The notes beneath the pieces were generated by a model. It was not told the origin of the DNA, made no database searches, and saw only the letters and a list, made by a program, of their open reading frames with translations. Positions 54,202 to 64,000 of a stretch of DNA of 64,000 nt are shown piece after piece (position 1 is the first letter of the stretch; every line of letters begins with the position of its first letter). The DNA is taken from contig BQMF02000604.1 in the NCBI GenBank assembly GCA_027922465.2, forward strand, positions 62,001 through 126,000, written 5' to 3'. Source of the DNA: Turritopsis dohrnii. Taxonomy: Eukaryota; Cnidaria; Hydrozoa; Anthoathecata; Oceaniidae. A program made the translations under genes and the position numbers.

Positions 54202-55757
54202 GGAGAAGAAAGAGAAGAAAAAGAAAGAAAACAAACTGATGAAGAACGATTTTTAAAAAATATTAAAAGTCTGAAAACGATGATGCAAAATCCTAATGTT
54301 AAAAGATTGCAGCTCAGCTCAATCAATCGACAGTTGGAAGACATGATCAAGCAAGCTGAAGCTATAGCTTCTCTTCAATCCGACGAAGGAGAAATCCCTA
54401 CTATGGACGCTAAACTTGATCAAAAACCAAATGAGAAGTTGGATTTGCAGTGGCGGCCAAAAAAATTTCTGAAAACAAAAAAATCGAGGCAGAAAAATGA
54501 TGGAAAAAAGTTCATCCATCCATCATTTGAGAAAAAGACCAAGCTATTGCAAGAATTAACGACAAACCAAGATAGTAAACCGACGCAGATGCAAACAACA
54601 ACAAAAATCCAGCAAAAAAAACAGGAACAAAATAATCTTAAGAAGGGTTGCACATCTGGATATATTGTGCCACGAATTAAACAATTAGATGATCTTCGAC
54701 TTTCCCTTTTAACATTTAATTGCTTCAAGATCTCATACATTTCTCCATTCTCACTGGAAACTGTATTCTCAAAAGAAGAATTAAAATGGCTTAAAAAAGA
54801 AGAACCTTACTTCAAACCTGGTTGGCTATCTGATGAAATTATTAGCGCATATCTATACCACCAGCAATTGAAAAATCGAAGAGTGCGATTTATCAATCCC
54901 GTCGAAGCACTGGCTGTCTCACGTTGCCGTTCTATTCGTGGACTTCTCTCAGAGGTATTCTGTTTATTCTGTTTGATTATTATTCATTACAAACGGTACA
55001 AAGATTTGTTAGAATAATTTTGATTTTCTTTTTTAGGTCGATGAGAACGCTTTAGATTTTCTCTTCGTTCCTTTTAACATCTCTGGTTCACACTGGATTT
55101 TAGTAGTTCTCGATATCGTGAACAATAAAATTCTTGTTTTGGATCCAATGGAGAACACTTTCATTAAATCTAAGCACATGGAAGCAGGCTCGATCGGTGC
55201 TAGAATAATGAAAGAAAAATTCAAGAAATTGGCCCCTGTAGAATGTGTAGATCATGTTCTGCAATCAGATGCCATCAGCTGCGGCGTGTTTTGTTGTTTC
55301 TATGCACAAAAAATTACTGACGGTATGTGCGATGAGTACTCTGAATATTCACGCAAAAATACGCACGCATTGAAAATGTCTAATCTATGTTTTTAGGTGG
55401 AAATCTAACTGATCAATGCAATGCAACTGGATACAGGAAACACATATTGAAAACAATAACTGGAAACTGTATTCAGTGGGACGTTTCGTGGAGAAAGATC
55501 GAATCAATGCACAATTTTTGTCGAGTAGGTTTTTGTTATTATACTACTGTCACAGAGCTATATGAGACATAAGAAATGTTCAACAACAACAACAACAAAA
55601 CATTACATTGTGATTGCTTGTTTTTTAGGTGTGCATGCTGTCAGCCGAGCACAATACTGATTGGGTGCAATGCACGAAATGCCCTCAATGGTATCATTGC
55701 AAATGTGTGTCAATGACCGTTGAAGAAGCAGATAATGCAATTGATTTTTGTTGCTGA
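51377..55757 (+). CDS. MULE transposase-Ulp1 protease-PHD fusion, one frameshift
   Basis: Exon model with consistent phases: 51377-51404, 51511-51742, 51808-51861, 52135-54954, 55037-55322, 55397-55524 and 55629-55757, about 1225 residues. Order: C2H2 fingers CAKCNTEFTRKDNLKRH and CHYPNCNEEFYQ (about 113-165); a FAR1/WRKY-like CPARMTV...HNHPIN segment; MULE core with CIDSTHK (first Asp, about 433), MTDDDNSGW (second, about 498) and DTNMFAESFHNKLK (Glu, about 612); SWIM finger CNCNDQAPLCKH (about 736); a Thr run; Ulp1/C48-like SHWILVVLD, DPM and QSDAISCG (about 1062-1122); PHD NFCRVC...CTKCPQWYHCKC. A one-base frameshift at about 53140-53155 joins DSTHK to YDFPLVN. Confidence 0.9.
54168..54202 (+). 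repeat. In-frame (ACA)n microsatellite
   Basis: It encodes a run of about 11-12 threonines in the linker between the SWIM finger and the C-terminal part of the MULE protein. The length is a multiple of three and keeps the frame. Confidence 0.9.
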
Positions 55758-56204
55758 TTAAAAAAGAGAGAGAGATTACTTGATTTTTGAGTTGTCTATT
55801 TCAAATTCTTCCCAATATTCCCTATACGCGTCGATAAGTTGCTTATATAAAAGACAATAACTCGAAGTTTTGTACACAATTAGAAAAGGCATGATCGCAT
55901 CTTGTTGTTAGCTTAACACACTCATTTGTGAAAAACGCTAAATCGAGAATCGGCGACCGGCATTATAATAAAAAATGGATGGAGGATGTCTGCCTTGCGT
56001 AAAACTCTCCCAGTCATTTTTCCGCCATCTTGTTTCACTGCGAAGCTTCTTCTCGATATTTTGGAATTATCATTCGAATGTTTTGATTCTCGACAGTCAT
56101 TATAGACGGGGGTCATTAAGTACACACAAAAATATTTTGTTTGTTTTCTGATTCAAGGTAAAAAATAATATATTCTGAAACTTCTCAAATAAGAATATAA
56201 AAAA

Positions 56205-58441
56205 CGTACTTGATAAAACATGAACCGACCAGAACCAACCAGAACCGACCAGAACCCAGCAGGAACCGACCAGAACCCAGCAGGAACCCACCAAGAACCG
56301 ACCAGAACCCAGCAGAGACCCATCAATACAGACCCTGCAAACGGGACCCAGGACCCTAAAAATCAAAGGCGAGACCCAGGACCCAGGACTCAAACAATTC
56401 TCTTGAAAAGATATATATTAGCACACAGCCTTTTATTTTTAATGAGAAAATGATTTGACACTTTTTGTTAAAAGAAGTATTGATTAACATTTACATTATC
56501 ACACGTGGCTCCAGCTTTGAAGTTAACAAGAAAGAATTCACAGTTCTCCGAGCTACAATTGTATAAGGGAGAAAGGATCTGAATCTGGTGTGTCCCACCT
56601 ATCACATATAGGCGCTCCCTGGTCTTGGGTCCCACCTGTTTGTATGTAGGGTTGGGAGTCCCGATTCCCGGATCCCACTTTCCCAGTAGGCCTTTTACCA
56701 CGTTACAAAAAATCACCCACACGATTATTTAAGTTAGTAGTGCACAAATAAATTTTAATACTTCACGATATCACACTGGTGATATTGGTGACTGGTGTCT
56801 AGGAAATTACTGCACTTTCAAATAGATCCACTTTGCAAAGCTGAAAAACTACATTGCAATACATTATTATTACGCAACTCGACACAATCAAGAGAATTGT
56901 TTGTTTAGAGAAATTTTGTGCACACTTCGGCACCCATATCCCGGGTCTGACTTTTGATTTGAGAGTCCTAGGTCCTGGGTCCCACCTTTGATGTAAAGAT
57001 CCCTGGTCCCACCCTTGATTTTAGGGTCTCGGGTCTCGGGTCCCACTTTTGATTTTAGTGTCGCGGGACGCGGCTCCCACCTTTGATTTTATGGTCCTGG
57101 GTCCCGTTTGCAGGGTCCGTATTGGTATGTCTCTGCTGGGTTCTGGTCGGTTCTTGGTGGGTTCCTGCTGGGTTCTGGTGGGTTCCTGCTGGGTTCACAT
57201 TCGGATAAATCTTCAGAAGTCTCCGGGTTCATTTCGCCAGCAATTACATTAAGTCATAAGTTAAAACTACGATTTCTCTTTAAATTAAATGTTATACATT
57301 GAAAACACGCGGAAAAGTGCGAAATGTACGATATCAAAGCCACGTGTTCTGTCTGACCTGAAAGCATTTTCATCATCGGTCTTAATACATATCCCGCGCT
57401 GAATGTGTTGAATTGTGTTGAATGGCCGTCATTTAACTTGCAACAGAAGGTGGTTAAACTTAACATTGTATTTATAAGCTTCAGGCTGTGAACTCAAAGC
57501 GAAAATAATGTTTGGGGTGTAATGAAATGACTAAACAAAAGAGTTGCTTACTTTTTAAACTTAGATTATACCTATGATGAAGGTATATATATTTTTTATA
57601 AAAGTATTGAAATTCAATTATTCTTTTGTTCGCATGCATCAAAACCATGACGAACTCGTAAAACTTTATTAACCTTTATCTCTTAGAGATAAGTTGCACT
57701 CTCTGATGCTAATATACATTTAAAGTAGATTTGCAAGTGTAAATAAGGCTTAAAGCACCAGAAACTATTTGCTACAAACAAAAGAACTATGTTGAAGTAG
57801 AACAATGGTACGTAGAAAAAAGAACGTATGAGCCGTAAGAAAAAAGAAACAAAAGGAAAACCAAACTTCTTCGAAAAAAAACAACAAAAAAAAACAAAAT
57901 AAAATAATGCCCGTCAGAAATACTGCGTTTTAAACCTGATTTCAAAACAAAAATATACAAACAAGAAAAAAGAAGAAAAGGTTCCAAAAAGTTAGAATAA
58001 GAAGAATAAATGCTTCGATGAATCTTATTAATTGTATGTATGAGAGCTTCGAAGCAGCACAAGACTTTACCAAAAACAAGTTCAATTTCAACTTGTTCAA
58101 GTGATGCTTCGAATATTGTTTTCGAATAGTGTTTGAATTTCTCCTCTTTGTTTTTTTATTTTTTCGTGAATAACTGGTAAAATGCCAAAAATACTTATAT
58201 AAATAAATAATGAATGTTTTGTTTACAGTTTTGTTTACAGTTCAGAGTTAGTTTTTCCCTTACAAAATTCGATGTAATCAGTCGCATCATGAAGCAAATT
58301 CGATATACATAAACGGATGGATGAAAAAGCAAAGTTGATATAAACCCGGAGACTTCTGAAGATTTATCCGAATGTCTGGGTTCTGGTGGGTTCCTGCTGG
58401 GTTCTGGTCGGTTCTGGTCGGTTCATGTTTTATAAAGTACG
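56205..58441. mobile_element. GGTTCC/CCAGAACC-repeat element, split by a MITE
   Basis: The left end CGTACTTGATAAAACATGAA (56205) followed by CCGACCAGAACCCAGCAGGA-type repeats is mirrored at 58384-58441. The interior has further CCTGGGTCCCACCTTTGATT repeats (about 56930-57110). The CGTACT tip and repeat style resemble the 31571-32174 MITE. No target duplication was found. It is non-coding; the frames in it are repeat translations. Confidence 0.6.
57197..58375. mobile_element. 1.18-kb MITE with 8-bp target duplication
   Basis: Ends ACATTCGGATAAATCTTCAG at 57197 and the inverse at 58375 share 33 perfect bases. CTGGGTTC flanks both sides (57189-57196 and 58376-58383). An 8-bp duplication fits hAT-type elements. 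It is inserted into the right repeat arm of the 56205-58441 element. No transposase is seen. Confidence 0.9.
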
Positions 58442-58451
58442 CAGTTCTCAG

Positions 58452-61400
58452 GCTTTGAGAAAGAGATATGAAGAAAGAACAATAAAAAGTTGGGAGAGAA
58501 GTGTAAGCTCCAAATATAGGATAACACATAATTATTGTTTATATTGTTTGATAAATTATTTTGATGCATTGCTTATGCACCTTTCCTCTGTCACAGAATG
58601 TTTTTGTGAGTTTTTGAATAATTATTTTTACATTGGATTTTTAGCTAAAAAATGTTTATGCACGATGTAAAATGCCTGCTGCATTTATGGCTTTTTCTGG
58701 TGGATCAATAATAGGTTATGGTATGTTAGAAGCTTTATGAAAAGAGCTTAATGATCTATTTTTTAGTTCTTTGGTGTTATGGCATTAATTTTGCAATGTG
58801 TCAGGTATGTGGACTTAAGAAGGAAATGTATTTACATCAATCTTTTTGCTAGCTTCCAATCCAGCTATAAATCGATTTATTCAAGACCAGCGTGTACAGG
58901 ATATTTTTAAAGAATATTTGTCACAAGAGCAAGTTAGCACACAAGGTTTGTACTGGCTATCATCTAGCATTTGAAGGTGTTGTATAATATATTGGTGAAT
59001 AAATTTAGTTGATGATCAGTGATTCCAATTTCTTGAATGACTGGGTTTAGAACAAAACTTACAAAGTGAAGAGGACAGTATTGAGATACCAGAAGATTGG
59101 TTGTCCATGAATGCCCTTTTAAAGAGAGACTACGTTATAAAAATTGTAAAATGGCATAGTGAGTCACCAATTTTGTATTGTATTGTATTTTATTTTATTT
59201 GTATTGCATTGTATTGAAGATGTGTGATATTATTTCTACATCTGTGATATAATGTTTTATATTAAAGCCCACAGAATAGCATGCATGTATATGTGGTCAA
59301 TGTCATACATTTTATAAAGCATAAATTAAACAAATTAACTCAACTCTATTGCCCTGATTACTATCATAATGATTGTTCTCAATATAGATAACGGAAAAGT
59401 GAGTTGGAGCATTGACAATAGGCCACCATGGTGGCCTGAGAATATTTTGTTTCGGTCTCCCAACAATAAATCCAATCGCCCAAATGTGAACGAACTTGAT
59501 TTGGTTTTAAAACACTTCATGGATTATCAAGGGTTAATAGAATTGGTATGTTTAGTCTCCTTTTTCTACCATCACATGCAGTTTGCATGATTATTGGTTA
59601 CAGATGAAGATTTTTAAGATCTACTTTTCAGGAATATGTAAATGCACAATCAGATGAAATGCTTCAGAACTTAAAACTTTCTGGTGATCTCAGTGAATTA
59701 AAAGAAACTGCTGCAGATATTAAAGAAACACTGAAACTGGCCGTTACTTTCATTAAAAGCCACAGTTATTTCCGCACTATCAAGCCAGATGAAATATCTT
59801 TACAGTAACTAATAATTTTTTTAAATACTTTATATTAATTCTTGCTTTCCTTTACACCTCTGTTAGCTTCAAATTGGCATTCATTATTATCCTTGCTTTA
59901 GCTTAAGAAAACATGTACCATTAACCCTAAAATCTCAAGAACCTATGCCGATCCAGACAGAACACCGATTTCTAGGACCTCTTTCATCAGCATTCACGTT
60001 TTCTTGCATTGATTGGAAATTTTTAAAGGTTCTTGCTGTAATTGGAATTGTGGAGCATTTTGATGAATTAGAAGAAATTGTAAGTAAATTACAACCCAAA
60101 ATTTATCATCTGAATATTATATAAAGCATTCAAAATAAAGAAGTTAATTTCCGAAGCATCTTAGAATGCTAGTGTTTTTTATGAAAATTGAAACTTTCTA
60201 CATTTCTAAGTTGTATTTCTCAAACATATTTGACTTTATTCACTAATAGAGAAATGAAGGGGGCTGTGGTTTGAGTAAAACGTTTATTCAAAGCAGAGGT
60301 GTTGCTACAGAAGAAAGTATTGAAGATTTGGTGTTACGTTCTGTGGTGGAGGATATAGGTACCAATTTTATTACTTTTTAATGAAAGTGATTATGTAAAA
60401 GAAAAATTAATTTTGAATTGTATGGTAAATACTGCCTAAAATCTAAGGTTTACTTAAAAAATTTTTACTTATTGAGATGTAGTAAGAATACAAATACTAA
60501 GGCCAGTTTCCCGGCTATTATATTTGATTGGAATTCACCAGTAAATTTACTTTTTTCACTATTTGACATAATGATTAATTATGAGGAAAGACCTGCTTCT
60601 CTGCAAAGCAATGACTATTTAGTTATCAGTTCCTTTTTGATAAACTAATGTACAAGCTTTGTGTTATTTCTTTAAAAGTAACCGGCAACAAAATTAAAAA
60701 GCTTTTTTGAAAATTTCTTTTACTCTGTTCTTATTTATTTATTAAAGATGTATTGGATATGCTGGGCCTTCATTTCACGCTTGGTACCGATTTTGTCATT
60801 CATATCGAAGACGATGAAACCATTTACTTGGAATCGGGATTCAGAAGTGATAGAGTGCACATCCTCCACCACGATGTTGTTACGGTATTATTGAGCCCAA
60901 CCGATGAAATGGATGACAAAAGCCCATGTCTCTATAACAGATGGTGTTCAACTGTTTCAACAGACCCTTTGACAATATTTTGTCCTTCTTGCCGATTGAC
61001 ATATCATGCATTTTGTGTCGGTGGGAAGAATAATTGCCGATGTGCAGAAACAAATTTCATGAAAGAGAAGTAAGAGCACGGCTTTCCATTGAAGGATTTT
61101 TAATAGTGATAGAGAAAAACCAATGTGAAAACTATGAAGTTAGATCGACGCTAAAATCTCGTTTATCAAGTCGTCGAGTCGTTTTAGATGTTGACTCGTG
61201 ACGTCATTAATCGTTTTAGAAGTTAACGTGGTTCACAATAAGTCGACATACAAGTCGTCGAGTCGTTTTAGATGAACACTCGCTTTTCAATTTGAGGCGT
61301 TTTAGAAGTTAGGGTCACTAGATGCTGTGTAATTGAGGCGCTTCGGAAGATTAGCCGTTTTAGATGTTCAGTCAGTTCAGAAAATGAGGCGGTGCAACCT

Positions 61401-62871
61401 CATTACCAGTTTCTCTAAGTCAGTGTTGGCTTTCACACAAAAACAGATTTTTGTGTCATATTTACATAAGTTATGCTGCTGGCCGTCATATTTTCTAGTA
61501 GTTGCATGAAGCATGGGCCATTGCATGGTTATGAATGAGAAAATGACCAAACTGTGAAGGGTTCCCTTTTCTTTCAGATACATTTGATTGTTTGTTAGAA
61601 TTCCGAAAGAGATCCCTTCTCTTTATCTTTATTATAAAGAAATATATACCTCACATTAATATGTTCATGTTCAGTTAGTGTGGAACTCCCTTATCGCCTG
61701 ATGTCAAGTAAGTGGCTCACGAATAGTGTCATTTTTAATAAACAGATCATGAAATTTTAGTAGTTCTTGATATGAAAGACCGACAAATTTGGAACAACGC
61801 ATCATCATCTGAAACGAACAAACTTCTAAAACGCCTTCATTTGACAAGCGAGTGTTCATCTAAAACGACTCGACGACTTGAATGTCGACTTATTGTGAAC
61901 CGCGTTAACTTCTAAAACGACTCGATGACTTGAATGTCGACTTGTTGCGAACCATGTTAATTTCTAAAACGATTCGACGAGTTGACAAACGAGATTTTGG
62001 CGTTGAATTAACTTCATAGAAAAGTTTTACTTAGCATGTAACGTTAAGTTAAGAGAAAATAGGAAAAGAGAAATGAATAGAGAAAAGTCATAGAAAATAG
62101 CGTAAATTTGTCCTTGTTATAAAATTATGATATTTTATAGGTTGTATTGGCTCTACAACGAGGAAAAAGTTAAACGACGACTAAACTTCTTTAAGGAACA
62201 AATGAAAGTAAGGTCTAATTTGTAGCTACATATATTAATTTTATATACTTGCTTAGAAATAACTTTGATTTGGTGTCCATTCATATTGTTGTTTTCCTAA
62301 AATTCAGATCTGGATTTTGAACATCCTGACATCTCGGAGCTTGTCACCAAGAATTGAGGCTTTTGCAAAGAAATTATCCAATGATCAAAATCAGCAACTA
62401 ATAGAAATCAACAGATTCTACGAAGAATACACACCAGAATTATCGGTAATTGCTAATGAATTAGGAGAATTTGTGCAATGATCGTGATATTGATTTTTTT
62501 ACTAGTCTAATATCCGCAAAGTTTTCTGCAGGTTGATTTCATTGACGTTTATGTTTAGAGAAATACATTCGTATCTTTCGTGAAAGACGTTTCTAGTGAT
62601 CACGAAATCTCTTCCATTATTATGCGGAAATACAATGTGGAACACGTCAATGATGTTTACCGTTCATTGCTCTATCCAGAAGTACGATATGTTTCTTAAT
62701 TACTTTTATTTTTTATATACAGTAACTTATTCATTTTAACTTTGCTTACTTTTATAGATCGCGAAGCTGATGATTATGAACAATGATACGAGTTTCTCTC
62801 CAACGGAGCTGATGATTGAACGAGCAACTTATGAAATCAGTCTTTGTAGTAGCAGTAGTATCGCCTCTTAG
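58452..62871 (+). CDS. Unrecognised multi-exon gene with PHD-like finger
   Basis: Model: 58452-58502, 58645-58720, 58853-58945, 59051-59158, 59388-59545, 59632-59804, 59901-60079, 60250-60358, 60748-61069, 62141-62207, 62308-62445, 62559-62681 and 62758-62871. All introns have GT/AG ends and phases agree, except in exon 7, where a T5 run at about 60057-60061 shifts the frame by one base. The 5' end is not found; transposons lie directly upstream. The product (about 540 residues) has PPWWPENILFRSPN, a helical segment with LKETAADIKETLKLAVTF, a zinc-binding C-x5-C...CPSC-x4-H-x2-C...CRC segment like a PHD finger, and a Ser-rich end. I do not recognise the family. It may be a host gene or a transposon accessory gene. 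Confidence 0.65.
61135..62016. mobile_element. Foldback element in an intron
   Basis: Ends TGAAGTTAGATCGACGCTAA at 61135 and the inverse at 62016 extend as long imperfect arms of about 190 bp, built from CGTCGAGTCGTTTTAGA repeats. TA flanks both ends (61133-61134 and 62017-62018). It lies wholly inside the intron between 61069 and 62141 of the unrecognised gene. It is non-coding. Confidence 0.8.
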
Positions 62872-64000
62872 ACGATTTTTCGCATACCTGTTCTTGGCAA
62901 GGCGTGACTGGATATTAGAACTATTTTTTATAGTTAATTATTGTTATTTACGAGGTAATGACCGAGCCAAAAGCATCTTACAGATTTAGAAATTTGAACA
63001 TAAAAAGAATATGACATGGTAGTCATTGTCTGAATCCTTTATCCAATAAAACATCTTTTTTTAAGTCCAGGCATTAAAGAGGAAGCCCATGCTTCCAAAA
63101 GAAAAACAATGTATTAGCCAAACGGATCTAGATAAGATTGTATTGAAGTGGCGTAGTTTGACAATTTTGCAGTACGTTACAGTATTGTCGTTTCTTATTT
63201 ATTTCTAAGAACATCGTGCAACATTAAGTTGTTGCCACACTATGATCTCGTCGTTCACATGAATCACATAAATTCCATCCTTAAAGTTTGTAAAAATTAG
63301 TCTTAGGGGATTTCAACCAGGCGCAGTGGGCTGGTTTGGCTCACAGGGTTGGTTCACATGAAAATGTTCATATGTTCACATCACAAACTGGCCTGACAAA
63401 TGCCATGAAATTATCATTGTTTATGCACTAAAAGGGAAACATACGCATTGTGTGGAAAATCAGACCGGTTAGAAGTACTCACACCATGTTCCCAGAATTT
63501 CGATAAACAACAGCTTTTTCATTCGCTCAGTAGTTCAAATGATTTGAAGTACCAGGCGAATGGGATTGCATCAGCCAATCAAAAATCAGTTCGCTCATTC
63601 GCGCGACTACAGCGACCTATACATTTCTCATGTGAACAAAAGTTGATTTTTTGGCTTTGATAAGAAAAGTAAGAACTCGGCAAGTCGAAGCAGCTTTACC
63701 AGACAGATTTTATCCATGTGAACCCCCTTACATTTGACAGTTACAAAGAAAACATTTTTGCCTGGTATTCCTTCTTTTTCACAACAATACGTTTTCGTTA
63801 ATCATATAATTTTCGCAGTTTTACTCTACGACTCAAATCATCCTCCATGTTGCAATAAAGGGTAACATAACATGAAAACTTCTTTCTGAGTGAAAAAACT
63901 TCAAAAAATGGGACTGCTGAGAGATAAATGCGAACAACATTATAAAAGTATTCGGTTCGGTTGTTTCAATACAAAGTGGTATCATTTCTAGAGTACACTT
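62872..64000. other. No recognisable gene
   Basis: AT-rich sequence with scattered TTCACATGAA/CATGTGAAC motifs (about 63255, 63353, 63628, 63714). The 70-codon frame at 63448-63660 has no supporting features. Confidence 0.5.

Larger units (their letters stand above)
51194..56007 (+). mobile_element. Mutator-like element with Ulp1 and PHD domains
   Basis: Ends GAGTTTTACGCAAGGCAGAC at 51194 and the inverse at 56007 (27 bp shared) are flanked by the 9-bp duplication TCCCAGTCA (51185-51193 and 56008-56016), the Mutator hallmark. One spliced plus-strand gene fills the element. It lies in what may be a BEL/Pao LTR. Confidence 0.95.

Noticed and set aside
53844..54350. 168-codon minus-strand ORF opposite the MULE gene
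   Set aside because: Shadow of the plus-strand coding frame, with a valine run created by the (ACA)n repeat.
56220..57250. Repeat-rich ORFs reading RTDQNPAGTHQE or VGSCWVLVG
   Set aside because: They are translations of CCAGAACC/GGTTCC tandem repeats in several frames, not genes.
56205..58441. A target duplication such as TTCTCA near 56180 and 58445
   Set aside because: The two copies are not immediately adjacent to the element tips and the spacing differs, so it is not a convincing duplication.
63448..63660. 70-codon ORF near the right edge
   Set aside because: No domain, splice or homology signal; length is within chance for this composition.

Overview
This is an AT-rich eukaryotic window made almost entirely of transposable elements. 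The genes that are spliced use GT/AG introns. Exons, introns, poly(A)-type LINE tails, a tRNA-derived SINE and C2H2, THAP, PHD and BEN-like domains point to an invertebrate animal. The repertoire (CR1/L2-like LINEs, animal CACTA elements with a second gene, Zator-like and zinc-finger DDD transposons, hAT remnants) looks most like a cnidarian, but this rests on recalled family resemblance and no search was run. I see no rRNA, functional tRNA, CRISPR array or bacterial-style operon.

Layout. 1-1640: an edge-truncated protease-like ORF (minus strand), then non-coding sequence with a small hairpin MITE. 1639-6714: a zinc-finger transposon ('family A', 4-bp target duplication TTCA). 6826-8575: an antisense LINE endonuclease fragment split by a SINE. 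8903-21329: a second family A copy (target duplication TTAA) carrying three later insertions: a pogo-like element (9824-10640), a 5'-truncated retroelement (11827-13021) and a 5.6-kb two-gene CACTA element (13295-18901). 21334-33200: decayed DNA transposons, a 470-bp near-perfect tandem duplication, hAT and THAP remnants, and a LINE tail cut by a 604-bp MITE.

33205-40500: a decayed LINE into whose reverse transcriptase a younger LINE (35052-39646) with both ORFs open has inserted. 41033-41439: a MITE with a perfect 76-bp palindrome. 42574-47866: a Zator/ISAzo13-like transposon (target duplication TAA) with a decayed DDE transposase, a BEN-like second gene and two copies of a covarying hairpin. 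48778-51184: the end of a BEL/Pao retroelement, split by a 1.5-kb MITE. 51194-56007: a Mutator-like element with a 9-bp target duplication whose single spliced gene joins C2H2 fingers, a MULE transposase, a SWIM finger, a Ulp1-like protease and a PHD finger. 56205-58441: a GGTTCC-repeat element holding another MITE. 58452-62871: an unrecognised multi-exon gene with a PHD-like finger and a foldback element in one intron. 62872-64000: nothing recognisable.

The genes here do not form a pathway. Each mobile element carries its own transposase or reverse transcriptase, and several DNA transposons also carry accessory chromatin- or SUMO-type domains. The nesting gives a relative order of insertion. 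The inner LINE at 35052-39646 and the Mutator-like element look youngest by ORF integrity; the family A copies, hAT pieces and outer LINEs are older.
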